This document shows, one piece after another, positions 22,709-33,465 of a stretch of 64,000 nt of DNA. This stretch comes from Isoetes taiwanensis (lineage: Eukaryota; Streptophyta; Lycopodiopsida; Isoetales; Isoetaceae), in contig JAJEKV010000041.1 in NCBI GenBank assembly GCA_021234155.1, positions 5,140,829 through 5,204,828 on the forward strand. The letters run 5' to 3'. The notes beneath the pieces are model-generated. The model worked only from the letters and a program-made list of their open reading frames with translations, was not told the origin of the DNA and searched no databases. The translations under genes were made by a program, and so were the position numbers. Each line of letters opens with the position of its first letter. The first letter of the stretch is position 1.

Positions 22709-22873
22709 CATACCACCTGATCTTCTTCATGTTCTCAAATTGAAAGAGACATGAAAACATTCTAAATGCTAATTATTGGAGAGATATATCATTTATTAAA
22801 AGACGACTATAATTAAAGCAGGCTTCGTGTCTTTCCCACTTTTTTTTGGAACCTGTTTCACGTCTAAAATTGG
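22709..22873. repeat. Direct repeat copy 2 (~165 bp)
   Basis: Second copy of the repeat at 22,038-22,206, in the same orientation. It may be a duplicated insertion or the ends of a larger element. Confidence 0.85.
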
Positions 22874-22879
22874 CTACAA

Positions 22880-24280
22880 CCACTTCGTAAATTCTCGTGT
22901 CATGCCGGCACACGTTGAACTTTCTTTTGACCTTTCCAAAATAGCAAAATGCCTGAATATACCAATCACCAAGAAAGTTTTCCCCTCGCGATAATCCTCT
23001 CCGTTGGTTCCTCAAATCCACCAGAAAACAAAGATTTTGGATCATTATTAGTAGTTATCTCCAACCATCAGATATGCATTGCAACTGAATGACAATTTTG
23101 AGCACAGCTGCCATAAGTTTTTAATTGCTTCCTATGCCTTAAATAATTTTTTCAAAAATGGGCCCCTGTATATGATTTTAGTTTACACAGTGAACTAATG
23201 ACTGATAAACCAATTCTAGACCAATTCGCACAATTCTTGCCAAATGAACTTCCCCAATCAACGACATGTCGCGTCTGTGTTGAATTTCTAGCAGTCGTCT
23301 ATGTGCGTTATGTGGCTACGCAATGTCGTGGCCGCGTTTGTGCATGACCGTTTCCATTTACTTTTATACGCATTTGCGCGCTATGGATGATGTGGCCGCG
23401 TCGTATTTTTTTCTTGCTTGAGTATTGAATTGCCAAAAATACATTTTATTCTTCCAAAATACGTTGTTTTGAAAAAACGTACAGAGTTTTGATTAAAAAA
23501 ATGTACAAACCCCATAAATCAACCTACAACTCGACCCATTAAATATGACGGGATGCTAGTACGAATTAATCTTTATATAGAAACTTCCATCTTCCAAATC
23601 ACATGGGGCAATCTGATCCAAACATGGACGATTGAGTTCAATGTAGAAATAGCAAGTCCTAAATCCACCTAGGCCATGGGATCAAAAAAGAGGGTCCAGA
23701 TCAGCATTTTTATAGAAACCCCCACCTTCCAAGGCGCAATACGCCTCCAACTAAATTCGAGCCATCAGATTCAGAGTGAACGACCATGGTCATGGTTTAT
23801 ATATAAATCATAAGAGTATATTTAAGTTAGCAGATCACATGTTGGACAATTTTTTTGACTTATAATCTAAAGTTTATGTTTTGTAATGCTACTCTTTGTT
23901 GTTCCTCATTTGATGACCATGTATGCATCGTCTAGTCTATCACACCACCTCCCTCTTCTGAGATATGAACAATTAGACCTATTGATGCAGTTTAACAATC
24001 TTAAAATATTAGCCAATTTTTTGCAAGTTCAGAAGTGGAGAATAGCCTTTCCAATCCTCTAGGCATCAATGAAGAAACTTGGAGTTCATGAACTTCGAAT
24101 TCTTCGCGATCATCAATCTTGACTAGTACTGGCGGTTGAGTTATATGACTGAAAAATTGTTAGATGTATAGGGCTCTAATAAAGAAATCATGAAAGATAA
24201 GATACAACTGAATTGCATGGAAGGTCCAAGCGACATCATTGATTTGAATAAGGATCAAGATGATTATAGTCAAACTTGTT
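22880..24280. other. Non-coding stretch
   Basis: No gene recognised. The segments around 23,575 and 23,700 share 'tatagaaacttccatcttccaa'-type text, suggesting an old local duplication. Confidence 0.45.
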
Positions 24281-24282
24281 GT

Positions 24283-25560
24283 AGAATAGAATAGAATAGA
24301 ATAGAATAGAATAGTTTTTTTATCGTCCACTGAGACCAATCGGCCTATGGGACCCAGAAGAAGCGCAGCAAACTTATTACTGTCCGGGTTAAAAAAACCC
24401 CCGCCCCGAAGGGTTTTCGAGGGAAAAACCGTGGCAGTAATAAGAATGCTGTCAAACTGTACAGGTATACATCATCATGAAATAAATGTGTATGTACATG
24501 TCAAGTGCGTGCCCGAGGACATAGCTGATCTCGCATGTCCATGACCTCCTGAAGGTATGATCCTAGCATCCGTACGGATGCCGTGCTCAATGTCACATGT
24601 AGCGGCTGGCCAGGCCTGACCAACTCAGCATAGCGCGTCCGGATTTGATCATATGCTGGGCAACTTTGAAGGGTATGAGATTCATCCTAAATGACTCCCA
24701 TTTGGCAGCATTGACAGAGCCTGTCCTGACGTGGCTCACCAATCCATCTGCCTGTCTCAATTCGAAGATGATGTGCCCCTGTGCGAATGGAGGCAATGAG
24801 TCTGCGTCTTTTCATGGGCAAGTGGGTGCGCAGGTAGCATTGTGGGCCTCGTTCCAATGTGGGATTTATGTGGCGCTGGTAGTGTGCTGTCTTGACCTGT
24901 TCAAGGGCGCTGGCATCCCAAAGCTTGCTGATGAAGCAAGCGTCAAGATATTGCCTCAAGCTATGGCGATCTGCCTCTGTTTGCACATGTATGCACCTGT
25001 CCTCCTGCACATTCCATCTAGCCATCCATTGAGCTCTCTTTTCCCTCCAACAAGCCTTGAGGCGTTGTGGCCCCATTGCCATGATATAAGCTAGTTTTGG
25101 GAGACGAGCATCGTCCATGTTGACCACCTTCTGAAAATAGACAATGTGGCGATCAAGGGCCGCCCTCTGAAGAGGCAAGAATCCTGTTTCCTGCAGTAGA
25201 ATTTGATATGGGACTGTGGACTTCACCCCTAGTGCTCGTACCAAGAAGGCTTTCTGCACCTGCTCCAAGTCATTCCAAGTAGCGAGGGATACTACTGGGC
25301 CCCATACTTCCACCCCGTATAAAAGGACAGGCTCCACTAAGACTTTGAACAGGTGTGACTGATGGGTCCAATCATACAACTCCGCTCTATGACTATTGTT
25401 TTGCATTGCATATAGTGCTTTCCAGCCCGCCGTAACTCGTAGCCGTATGGATGTGTCCCAGTGCATAGTAGACGGAAACTCCACTCCCAAATATTTGTAT
25501 GTGGATGCTACTTCCACATTCTGCCCTCGGTAACGGAAGAGACATGACCACAATGGTAAA
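24283..25560 (-). mobile_element. 5'-truncated LINE, copy 1
   Basis: The minus-strand ORF 25,553-24,687 (288 codons) is the end of a LINE reverse transcriptase protein. It has the 'YKYLGVEF' connection region, a long helical part, and a zinc knuckle starting 'LCQCCQMGVI'. A TAG then interrupts, and the knuckle continues as 'DESHTLQSCP'. The 3' UTR carries the conserved GGTTTTCGAGGGAAAAACC block (24,412-24,430 on plus). The element ends in a (TAGAA)n tail at 24,283-24,313 on the plus strand. The catalytic RT part is missing. Confidence 0.82.
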
Positions 25561-25729
25561 GCTATACAAGATCATGAACTTGAAATGAGAGAGATTTCTA
25601 TATGATTGAATAGCATAGTGATGATAATATTCTCATTTTGCAAAAGGCCGAGAGAGAGATGACTTTTGCATTGTTGGGGTGCCAATCTCAAGAGCTTAGC
25701 ACAGGAAGAGGGGTGCATACAAATGCATA

Positions 25730-26375
25730 ACAAATGAGGATCACAATTGCCTGAAACAATATCTGGACACGTGTTTCCTAAGTAAGTTTCGTCGTCATAA
25801 TAATGCTTGGAGTTGGTAAAGACATTGCACTATAAAAACCAGACTAATCCTACGCTTGCTAGGGGTCCACAGCAATTATAAAAAAACGTAGAACGATTGC
25901 GTCCTTCACACAGGAGCAGCACACCACCTTAGAATTGAGACATGCAGATGGGCCCCAGAAGAGCGAGAAAATAGGGTCTGCCAATGCTGTCAGCTGGGAG
26001 TTATTAAAAATGAGTACCACACTCTCTAGCACTGCCCACATTTGCAACGATTTGGGCACGATATGACAAGTTGGTTACCCCTAACCAACCGCTATATGTG
26101 ATGATGAGCACGCCTTCCATAGAGGCATCTTACATTCATGAGATACTGGATTTGCTGGCTCAAGTATGCCATCTATCATTACAATTACATAACTACTGTA
26201 CACTTTATTAGCAAGCCTATTGCTACTAAGGTTTTTCCCTCGAAAACCCTTCAAAATGGCGCTTTTTTAATCCTGGACATAAATAGGCCAACTGTTCTTT
26301 GTTCGTGTGATTGGGTCTCATAAGCCATCTGGTTTTCATGGACGATAAAAATTAATTCAATTCAACTAGTATGTC
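25730..26375 (+). mobile_element. LINE remnant, copy 2, opposite orientation
   Basis: The plus strand reads 'LKQYLDTCFLSKF' near 25,750 and 'HHLRIETCRW' then 'RVCQCCQLGVI' near 25,920-25,990, matching copy 1 closely. The shared 3' block 'gtttttccctcgaaaaccc' is at 26,231-26,249, and the end 'gggtctcataagcc...acgataaaaatt' is at 26,311-26,350. The coding part is short and broken. It is head-to-head with copy 1. Confidence 0.78.
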
Positions 26376-26993
26376 TAAGTAGCAACAACACTTCAACATA
26401 TAACCTTTCATGGTGTAAATTCCTTTTGTCATACGGGAATGGCCCAGAGGGCCAATTGCCCAACATGAACAACTGCCAGGCTATTTTCAGCCAGCGATCG
26501 TCCATATAGACGATTGGGAGTATGCTTGTTGCACAATGTGGAGAAGCGGCAGAATGAAGCCCAGAATGTAGAGCAAAAAGGACCACAACGACTGCATGAG
26601 AGGTTCGCAAAAAGGATTTTGACACGTGCAACATTCTATTGGTTCACACAGTTGAAAGTAGCCTGACCATCCTTTAAGTAGACATTAGCAAATTTACTTG
26701 AATTCAATCAGTAAAGCAACAATTTCATTAAAATGAGAATTTTCATGATTCCAATCAGGGACGAAATTGTTTTCTAGTCTGTTTTATGACCAATTTTTGA
26801 GCTATTATGGTGCCATTATGTGTATTCGTGCATGTAAAGTGCCATTATTTGGCACCATTAAAAACATGACAGTGCAGAAATTACAGCTAAGAACAAGATT
26901 AATTTTATGACAATGAAGATTTGCATATCCATCGACACATATGACACGAGCAATGTACGAGCTCGATAAATTTATATATAAAAAATGTTATTT

Positions 26994-27530
26994 TTACATT
27001 TGAAGTGCACATAATTTACAAGACTTTCTCCACTGTATTAGGCTCCTTAGTGCTAGCAATAGGATTAGATGGTCCCACATCGTTGATAGGATCAAAATCA
27101 AAAGCACGGGTAGTGAGGTCAGCTTCATCAAAATTGTCGAGGTCGAACTTAGCATCTTTAATAGCCTTGTAGTCAACATCAGGAATCTTAGGTGATTTCA
27201 CTGCTTGGCTTGTTTCTGCATGTTCTTCAACTCCACATTCAACAGCACTTTGATGCTGGGACTGCAGCCGAGATAGGATTGAGCACACGATCTAGCCTAC
27301 CAAGAATCCCCTTCAGGCACTGCTATTTGACTGGATCATGTTCGAACACGATGCAGAACCTTTTGTGAATCAATGCAGCTCTGCCAAAAGCACCACAAGA
27401 GAAGTAATCAAACACTCATGTACCAGGTTGCAGGACCCAGCTGACTTCTCATTACGGGCATGCCTTGCCAACTGTGCCTGAATCTGCTGCGAAAGAGTTT
27501 CTCTGTTATAGACTCACTCTCCCTATCTGC
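26994..27530 (-). pseudogene. DNA methylase-like fragment, second copy
   Basis: On the minus strand, 27,410-27,290 reads 'FDYFSCGAFGRAALIHKRF' followed by 'CIVFEHDP'. This is the SAM-loop strand and acidic second strand of an N4/N6-type methylase, and it aligns with 'LDFFSAATASCVVL...KRSVAFEKDD' of the 12.5-15.6 kb gene. After a frame break the reading continues in the open frame 27,288-27,016 (acidic, no known motif) to a TAA. Upstream parts, including the ParB-like region, are not visible. It is back-to-back with copy C, repeating the arrangement seen with copy B. Confidence 0.55.
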
Positions 27531-27608
27531 CTCTTCTTCAGTTTGAGCAGGAAGTGGTAGAAGATGCTAGGGTGATCAGCCGCGGTGCCATTTGCATGGT
27601 GGGAGCTG

Positions 27609-27630
27609 CATTGTTGTGCCCACAACAATG
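27609..27630. repeat. 10-bp perfect inverted repeat
   Basis: CATTGTTGTG and its complement are separated by two bases. It sits just beside the larger foldback at 27,652-27,723 and shares the TTGTTG core. Confidence 0.8.
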
Positions 27631-27651
27631 ATGGGGCATGATGGGAAGCAA

Positions 27652-27723
27652 AACAACAATACAGCTCTCGAGATGGAAATGGCGTCAACGCGCCATTTCC
27701 ATCTCGAGAGCTGTATTGTTGTT
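27652..27723. repeat. Perfect 33-bp foldback, 6-nt loop
   Basis: Left arm 27,652-27,684 and right arm 27,691-27,723 are exact reverse complements; the loop is TCAACG. The arms end in ATGGCG/CGCCAT, the half-sites of the decamer found in the array at 29.3-29.7 kb. It lies between the methylase-like fragment and copy C. Confidence 0.95.
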
Positions 27724-28316
27724 ATGCTTATTCCTATTTGCAAACGAATTGTGAGTTGATGCATCTTTGTATTCTATTGTGCAACTAACATGAATGGGCT
27801 AAATGGCGTCGCAGTGCCATTTGCCTTCCCCACATTGCCCGAACCAAGCATGCATCCCTTGGGACAGACATTATAAGCAGGCAAATGGCGTCGTGGCGCC
27901 GTGTGCACCGAGAGCTGCCTAGCTTGAGATCAAAATAAACAAAAACATACCTGAGCCTTGAAGGGCACTGGCTCCGACTTCTGGATCTCTTGTAGCAGCC
28001 ATTTTTGCCTCGAACTCTAGGCGCTAGAGAGAGAGCGCCTGTGGAGGTCGGCAGGGCAAGAAAAAATTGCAAGTGGAAGGCGCTGGACCCTGGCGGTTAG
28101 GCGCTGGCTAAAAACACGTCTGATAAGGCAGTGGATCAAATGGCACTGGGCGCTGACGGCTAGGCGCTGGCGGCTAGGAGCAAGGCGCTGGCGTCTGGAA
28201 GCTGGCGGGTGTGATTTCAAATGATGTGGCCTCCAATAAATACTAGCAGTCGATCTCCACCCAGTTGACGGCCCAGCCAGCGTCTTTCCGCCAAGCTGCG
28301 GTCTTCCACCTGCCCA

Positions 28317-28482
28317 CCCGCACAAATGTTCGCATTTCAAATGCCCGCCCGCCCAAATTTTGAATTTCAAAAGCCCCCTCAATTTTTGAATTTCAAACAC
28401 CCGCCCGCCCAAATTTTGAATTTAAAATGCTCGCCCACCCAAATTTGAAAATTGAACGCCCACCAAAATTTGAATTTTTCGT
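28317..28482. repeat. Minisatellite, ~44-bp unit
   Basis: Four degenerate units of 'cccgcccgcccaaattttga' + 'atttcaaa' type upstream of copy C. Confidence 0.8.
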
Positions 28483-28799
28483 CCTCCTATAAATGCCCGT
28501 CTTTGTCGTCGGTCGCCCACATAAATACGGATGGTCCGACAATGACGCCAGCGTCGCCATCTTAGGCATTTTCGTCTCCGCATTGTTGCATTGGCTGCCG
28601 CTCGCTTGCGCGCTCATCTTTTTAGGCGCTCTGGTAGATCTCTGTGAGGCATATGCGTGTTGTTTGGTGAATACTCGTTGGCAGGCGCTAGTAAGATCAG
28701 ATCTTTGAGCGCCCAGACGATTCTAGTAGTTTAGAGCAGCATTTTTGTTGACGTTTTCTGGAGCCGTTCCAATCTTTTGCTTCAGCAGTTTCCATTGAA

Positions 28800-30790
28800 A
28801 TGGACCTGAGCAACATCAAGTAAGTCTACTATAGTTAGGGAATGTGATATATGTCTTATTTCAAAAATCTATTCCGAATCTTAACATTTCATGACCTGGC
28901 TATATGCTGTTCTCACCTGAAGCCAAGAAAATTACCATGTATTTGCTATTGCTGCTAAATTGCACCAAGGCGCCGTTTGAGGAACGTTAATGGGGTGCTG
29001 TTGTTATGCATACCTGCTTATATTGATACGTGTTTATCAATATGAGCAAGAATGCATAACATAGGCACCTCATTCATATCCTTCAATGGCGCCATAGTGC
29101 AATTTGTACCAATATTGGATCTTAGGCGGTGTTGCAATTAGAGGATGTTAATGGGGGTCCCCTATTATGTATACCTGCTCCTATTGGCACATGTTTACCA
29201 ATATGAGTAAGAATGCATAATATAAGCACCACAAAATATTCTCTAGGAAAATGCTCATGCCACTATAAGCCCAATCCTCCATATAGCGTAATGGCGCCAT
29301 TGGCTGTTTGAATCATAATGGCGCCATGGTGCCATTTGGTGGTTGTTGACCACCAAATGGTGCCATGGCGCCATTTAGTGGCTCAAGCCACTTTAAATGG
29401 CGTCATGGCGCCATTTGGTGCCTCAAGCCACTTTCAATGGCGCCATTTGGTGGTCAGCAGCCACAACATGTGTGTAAATGGCGCCATTTGGTGGCCAACA
29501 GCCACAACATGGGTGTAAATGGCGTCATGGCGCCATTTGGTGGTGACTGATGTGCCCAACCTGGAGTGAAGCAACTATCCGTATAAATGGCGCCATGGCG
29601 CCTTTACCTTCTAAAAAGTCCCAGAAAAAATAAAAAATTCTATAATATGGCGCCATTTTTGTCTATTTTTTGGCATTTTTCTTGCATTTGATATGTTGTT
29701 CTAAATTTTTTTTGTGTTAAATGCAGGTTCCAGTGTCCGCTGTACAATAGAAATGATAGAGTCTGTGGTTCCCGCCACTGACCTTGCGAAATTGCGAGGG
29801 GGGGCAAATAACATTGGAGAAGCAGTAGGAACATTTATTGAGTGGCCAAAAAGGGATGCAAAACATGTTGAGTGCCCCTCAAGTGAAGATACGTCTTTGG
29901 GAACATCCCTTCATTTGCCATCTTCAGAAGAGGGTTCATCTAGCAGCACACCATCTGTCAGTAGCCCCCCAGATATCAGCTTCACTACCCACTTTGGTGA
30001 ATCAAGCAACACTGCAACAGCGGAGGAGGATGAGATAGTAGAGGAGATTGGAGCAGGGGAGAAACAAGATGCCCGTCTTGGCCTCAAGACATTCAAGCCT
30101 GAACTTGCAGTCAACTATTCCAGAACAGATCTACTTGGTTTGTCGTGCTACATTCTTCATTCCTGCATTGGGTCTAAATATTCAGAGGCAAACATAGTCT
30201 TTAGTGATCCTCATGATGCTATAGACGATGAGTTCTTAGGGGTGTCAAAGGTGGGGCTTACAGTGGGTAAGATAATGGATCCAATTGGCAACCAAAATAT
30301 GAGACCATGTCATGCTTGTGCAGAGAGGCCTCCGACTGCAAGTCTAATATCTTGGGAGGGTTGTGATGTTTTGCTTAGTGATGGTAGGACAATTTCACAA
30401 CATTTACAAGCTCGAGCTGCACTTAAAGAGGATGACTTAGAAGGTGAATGTCTGGAAGCTGATGTTGAGAAGCAATTCAAGAGGAAAAGGAAATATGCAT
30501 ATGTGAAGAAGGTCAGGAGGGAACCAAAGGGGGATTTTCTTTTATGTTTGGAAGATGTATCTCCAGGACGACCTGAAAATAATAACTTTTGGTTGCATAT
30601 AAGGCAAGAACCTCTACAAGCTGCCTTTACTCCAGAGGTCGATGAAGCCACCGTGCTTGTAAGACCTTTGCCTTCTTATTGTGGGCCAGCAGATGGGCGT
30701 CCAGTGTTACCTATAGATGAGTTCGATCATCATGCACATGTTACGAAAGGTATGTTTGTTTTAGTCCGACCTGGGGACGATCCAATGTGA
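28800..30790 (+). CDS. DUF8039-like gene, copy C, with internal deletion
   Basis: A plausible first exon, 28,800-28,819 (ATG to a GTAAGT donor), joins in frame to an acceptor at 29,732-29,733. The second exon then stays open to TGA 30,788-30,790 (the frame is open from 29,714, 358 codons). The N-terminus has the DUF8039-like 'IGEAVGTFIEWPKRD' strand. Then come a Ser/Glu-rich linker and 'IVFSDPHDAIDD' with 'CHACAERP', matching copy B. A basic stretch (KRKRKYAYVKKVRR) and 'KGMFVLVRPGDD', the C-terminal module, follow. The DUF7869 core present in copies A and B is missing. Homology to copy B continues past the TGA ('EEDAILDPG'), so the stop truncates the tail. This is the longest intact element ORF in the window. 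It may be a deletion derivative or a retained accessory protein. Confidence 0.65.
28976..29660. repeat. Array of ATGGCGCCAT palindromes
   Basis: At least nine copies of ATGGCGCCAT or one-base variants, often doubled as AATGGCGCCATGGCGCCATT, lie at 29,290-29,660. Scattered ones occur earlier (28,976; 29,086). Many are joined by 'ttggtggt..gccac'. The array occupies the putative first intron of copy C, the same relative place as the ATCGC-N4-GCGAT array of copy B. Confidence 0.88.
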
Positions 30791-30898
30791 TTGGGCTATA
30801 TAGAAGAAGATGCCATCTTGGATCCAGGGTCTACCAATTATGGTCATATTTATGTATCATGGACCTGTTGGTCGTTACTATACATGTTTCTTAACTAA

Positions 30899-31987
30899 GG
30901 CCGAAATCACACTAAAGGCCAAACTGAAAAAATTCAAAAGAAGAACCAACAAAAATTTTACACGTGGAGTTTAGGCATGCACCACATATCACATCTAGAG
31001 TGCCAAATGCCTAGTCAGCCTTTTGGCACCCATATGTTTTTGGACGGGGGATTTCCCCTGTCCCAACTTCCGGCAGGCACCACGTCACCCACCTCCTCTG
31101 CAATTCGGCGGGAGAGCATCTCAGCATGCCCTAAAATTTCCTGATCTCAGCATGCCCTAAAATTTCCTGTTCATGCAATCTGGCAGGAGCTTTCTAGAAA
31201 TTGCTGGAGTCTAGATAAATCCATTGCAAAATCGTTGGGAAAACGATGCATGTAGTCTGGAAATCGTGGGAAAATCTGTGAAAGACGGATCAAGGGGAAG
31301 ATTATAGGTCTAGATTATAGTAGAAATACTGATTTTCATGAAAAATAGCATCTTGAACCGGTCTAGATTATAGTAGAAATACTGATTTTCATGAAGAATA
31401 GCACCTTGAACTATGATTTCTATCAGTTTCGGGTAATATGGATGGGGCTTTTGCCATACACATGAGCAGGAAACCATTCCGGTCTAGATTATAGTAGAAA
31501 TATTGATTTTCATGAAGAATAGCATCTTGAACTATGATTTCCATCAGATTTCGGGTAATATGGATGGGGCTTTTGCCATAAACATGAGCAGGAAACCATT
31601 CCGGTCTAGATTATGGTAGAAATACTGATTTTCATGAAGAATAGCATCTTGGAACTATGATTTCTATCAGATTTCGGGTAATATGGATGGGGCTTTTGCC
31701 ATACACATGAGCAGGAAGCCATTCCGGTCTAGAATAGTAGACATAAACTGATTTTCATGAAGAATAGCAGAGATCAGAAGGAAAAAAGCGATTACAAAAG
31801 CTCTATAAAATTCATCAGGTTCTGTCACAGATATTGCCGCTTATGCGGCAGATGACATGGAAGACATTTTGAGTAATTTAGACACGATAGTGTGATATCG
31901 AGTAGTGGCAGAATGTTATTTGGGGCTAAACACCTGCCTAAACTTGCCACGTATTTAATTGAGTTTAGCCGTAGTGTGATTTTGGCC
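30899..31987. mobile_element. Non-autonomous Harbinger-like DNA transposon
   Basis: The ends are related inverted repeats. The left end is GGCCGAAATCACACTA and the right end, reversed, is GGCCAAAATCACACTA, with similarity continuing through 'ACGTGG.AGTTTAGGCA' some 70-80 bp in. Both sides are flanked by TAA (30,896-30,898 and 31,988-31,990), matching the 3-bp TWA target duplications of PIF/Harbinger elements. No transposase is encoded, and much of the inside is a 122-bp tandem array. It is inserted just behind copy C. Confidence 0.65.
31306..31770. repeat. Tandem array, ~122-bp unit
   Basis: Units start at 31,306 (short), 31,359, 31,481, 31,603 and 31,726 (partial), each beginning 'ggtctagattatagtagaaa' and ending 'gagcaggaaaccattcc'. 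The array lies inside the Harbinger-like element. Confidence 0.92.
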
Positions 31988-32422
31988 TAAACGTTGGCGA
32001 CCCAATCCATCAGATCCATCAAGGTATGAGAAGTTAAATGTTATACATTATGCATGGGATGCAAATAGTAAAAGACCGAAGACTATTCAGATTCCAAAAT
32101 ACATTGTTGCATGTGGGGGGACAGCATTAGCTAAAGGCTCTCAATCTCAGTCATGTTCTCGATAATCATGTATGTAATTTCTCTTGCTATAATGATAATG
32201 CATCAATAGCTATATTTAGTTGGCATTTTTTATATAATACTTCAGCATTTTGGTATAATACTTAAGCATTTTGGTATATTAATACTCAGGTTCGATACAG
32301 CAGATAATATTCATCATGCGTATACATCCTTACATCTTTAATAGGTGTTTATACATCATTACATCTGATGCACACACATTAGGTGCACACATTATTGATG
32401 GCGTACAGTCAATGATCACTCA

Positions 32423-32737
32423 TCAACCTCTGTTAAGGTGATCCCATTCATAGGTATGGCGCTCAGGAAGCCAAACAAGGTGGATCACAACATGATGAAG
32501 CCCGAGGCAATCATACTCACGACCATTAGCTTTAGAGTGTAGGTAGAGATCAAGGTGAACACCCCTTATAACACATCTAACAAGATCATTGTAGCTCATG
32601 GAGCAAGTAATGGTCTCGATGTAATCTGGACAAGTAGGCCGATAAGCCATGAGAGATAAATGACTTCTACCATTAAATAGAGATGCTTTTATAGTCGTAG
32701 AATTATTGATGTGAATTATTGGTGTAGATTGTAGCAT
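32423..32737 (-). CDS. Element-associated small ORF (104 aa), copy C
   Basis: Counterpart of the 20,869-21,228 ORF, at the same place behind copy C and in the same leftward sense. It keeps 'TPIIHINN', 'CSMSYNDLV', 'SKANGRE', 'DCLGLH' and 'VIHLVWLPER' and has a four-residue insertion (CPDY) relative to copy B. No domain is recognised. An upstream 'taatacttcagcatt' repeat occurs on both sides of it (32,236 and 32,745). Confidence 0.5.
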   Translation of the reverse strand: MLQSTPIIHINNSTTIKASLFNGRSHLSLMAYRPTCPDYIETITCSMSYNDLVRCVIRGVHLDLYLHSKANGREYDCLGLHHVVIHLVWLPERHTYEWDHLNRG

Positions 32738-32824
32738 TATTGGTATAATACTTCAGCATTATTGGATCCGCAGCTATAAATTCTTTCACCTTGCTTTCAC
32801 TCACCCACGAATTTAGTAAACTGC

Positions 32825-32985
32825 TCCTTCTCACCTTGCGTGCTCCGTGTTCCTTGCTTTGTATTCCTTTCTCCGTGTTCCTTGTTCCTTGCTTCGTGTT
32901 CCTTTCTCTGTGTTTCTTGCTCCTTGCTCCGTGTTCCTTGCTCCTTGCTCCTTGCTCCGTGTTCGGTGTTCCTTGATCCTTGTTT
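32825..32985. repeat. Minisatellite 'ctccgtgttccttg'
   Basis: About ten degenerate 14-16-bp units. Frames through it give Leu/Phe/Cys-rich or Arg/Glu-rich artefacts. Confidence 0.88.
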
Positions 32986-33040
32986 GCTTTTGTAAATGAT
33001 TAATCTCTGACATAATCCTCCCGGGGCTACTCCAGAACCT

Positions 33041-33418
33041 TTGCAAACATGCCCCAGGCATTCTGCGCAACCGACTCAAGATGAGTTGTTTGACCATTTC
33101 TTGGAGTGGAGGTTGCGCCACAGTCCCACCAAGGAGCTTGCAAGAGAGTTGATCAACTTTATTCTGGAGCGATTTGATTGTGGTTATGAGCCACTGATGG
33201 AAATTAATGCATCAAAATACTATAGGAGGCTTGCATTAGTGGGAATTCTTGAACCCCCTCCTCATCTGGACGAGATGCTACACCAGTTGAGGGCTCTGCT
33301 TTGTTCTAGTTATTTAGCACTCTTTGAATCAATACATACCGGAGGTCATTCATGGTGGGACTCTGGAGCAACCTCCACAGGGCCCTTGTGGAATTTCAAC
33401 AAAATCCTAAAGTTCTAA
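33041..33418 (+). CDS. Hypothetical ORF (125 aa) next to a LINE tail
   Basis: A plus-strand frame with a helical, protein-like composition ('FDHFLEWRLRHSPTKELA', then 'RFDCGYEPLMEINAS'). It stays open upstream to the minisatellite. No family is recognised. Directly behind it, 33,421-33,463, is 'gactgggtctcatagacc' plus an A/T-rich end like the 3' terminus of the LINE family in this window. It may be an unfamiliar ORF of that element or unrelated sequence truncated by it. Confidence 0.3.
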   Translation: MQTCPRHSAQPTQDELFDHFLEWRLRHSPTKELARELINFILERFDCGYEPLMEINASKYYRRLALVGILEPPPHLDEMLHQLRALLCSSYLALFESIHTGGHSWWDSGATSTGPLWNFNKILKF

Positions 33419-33420
33419 AT

Positions 33421-33465
33421 GTGACTGGGTCTCATAGACCATAATAAAAATCAATTCTATTCTTC
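33421..33465 (+). mobile_element. LINE 3' terminus (short)
   Basis: Matches the last ~40 bp of LINE copy 2 ('gggtctcata.gcc' then 'ataaaaat.aattc'). Only the tail is preserved. Confidence 0.5.
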
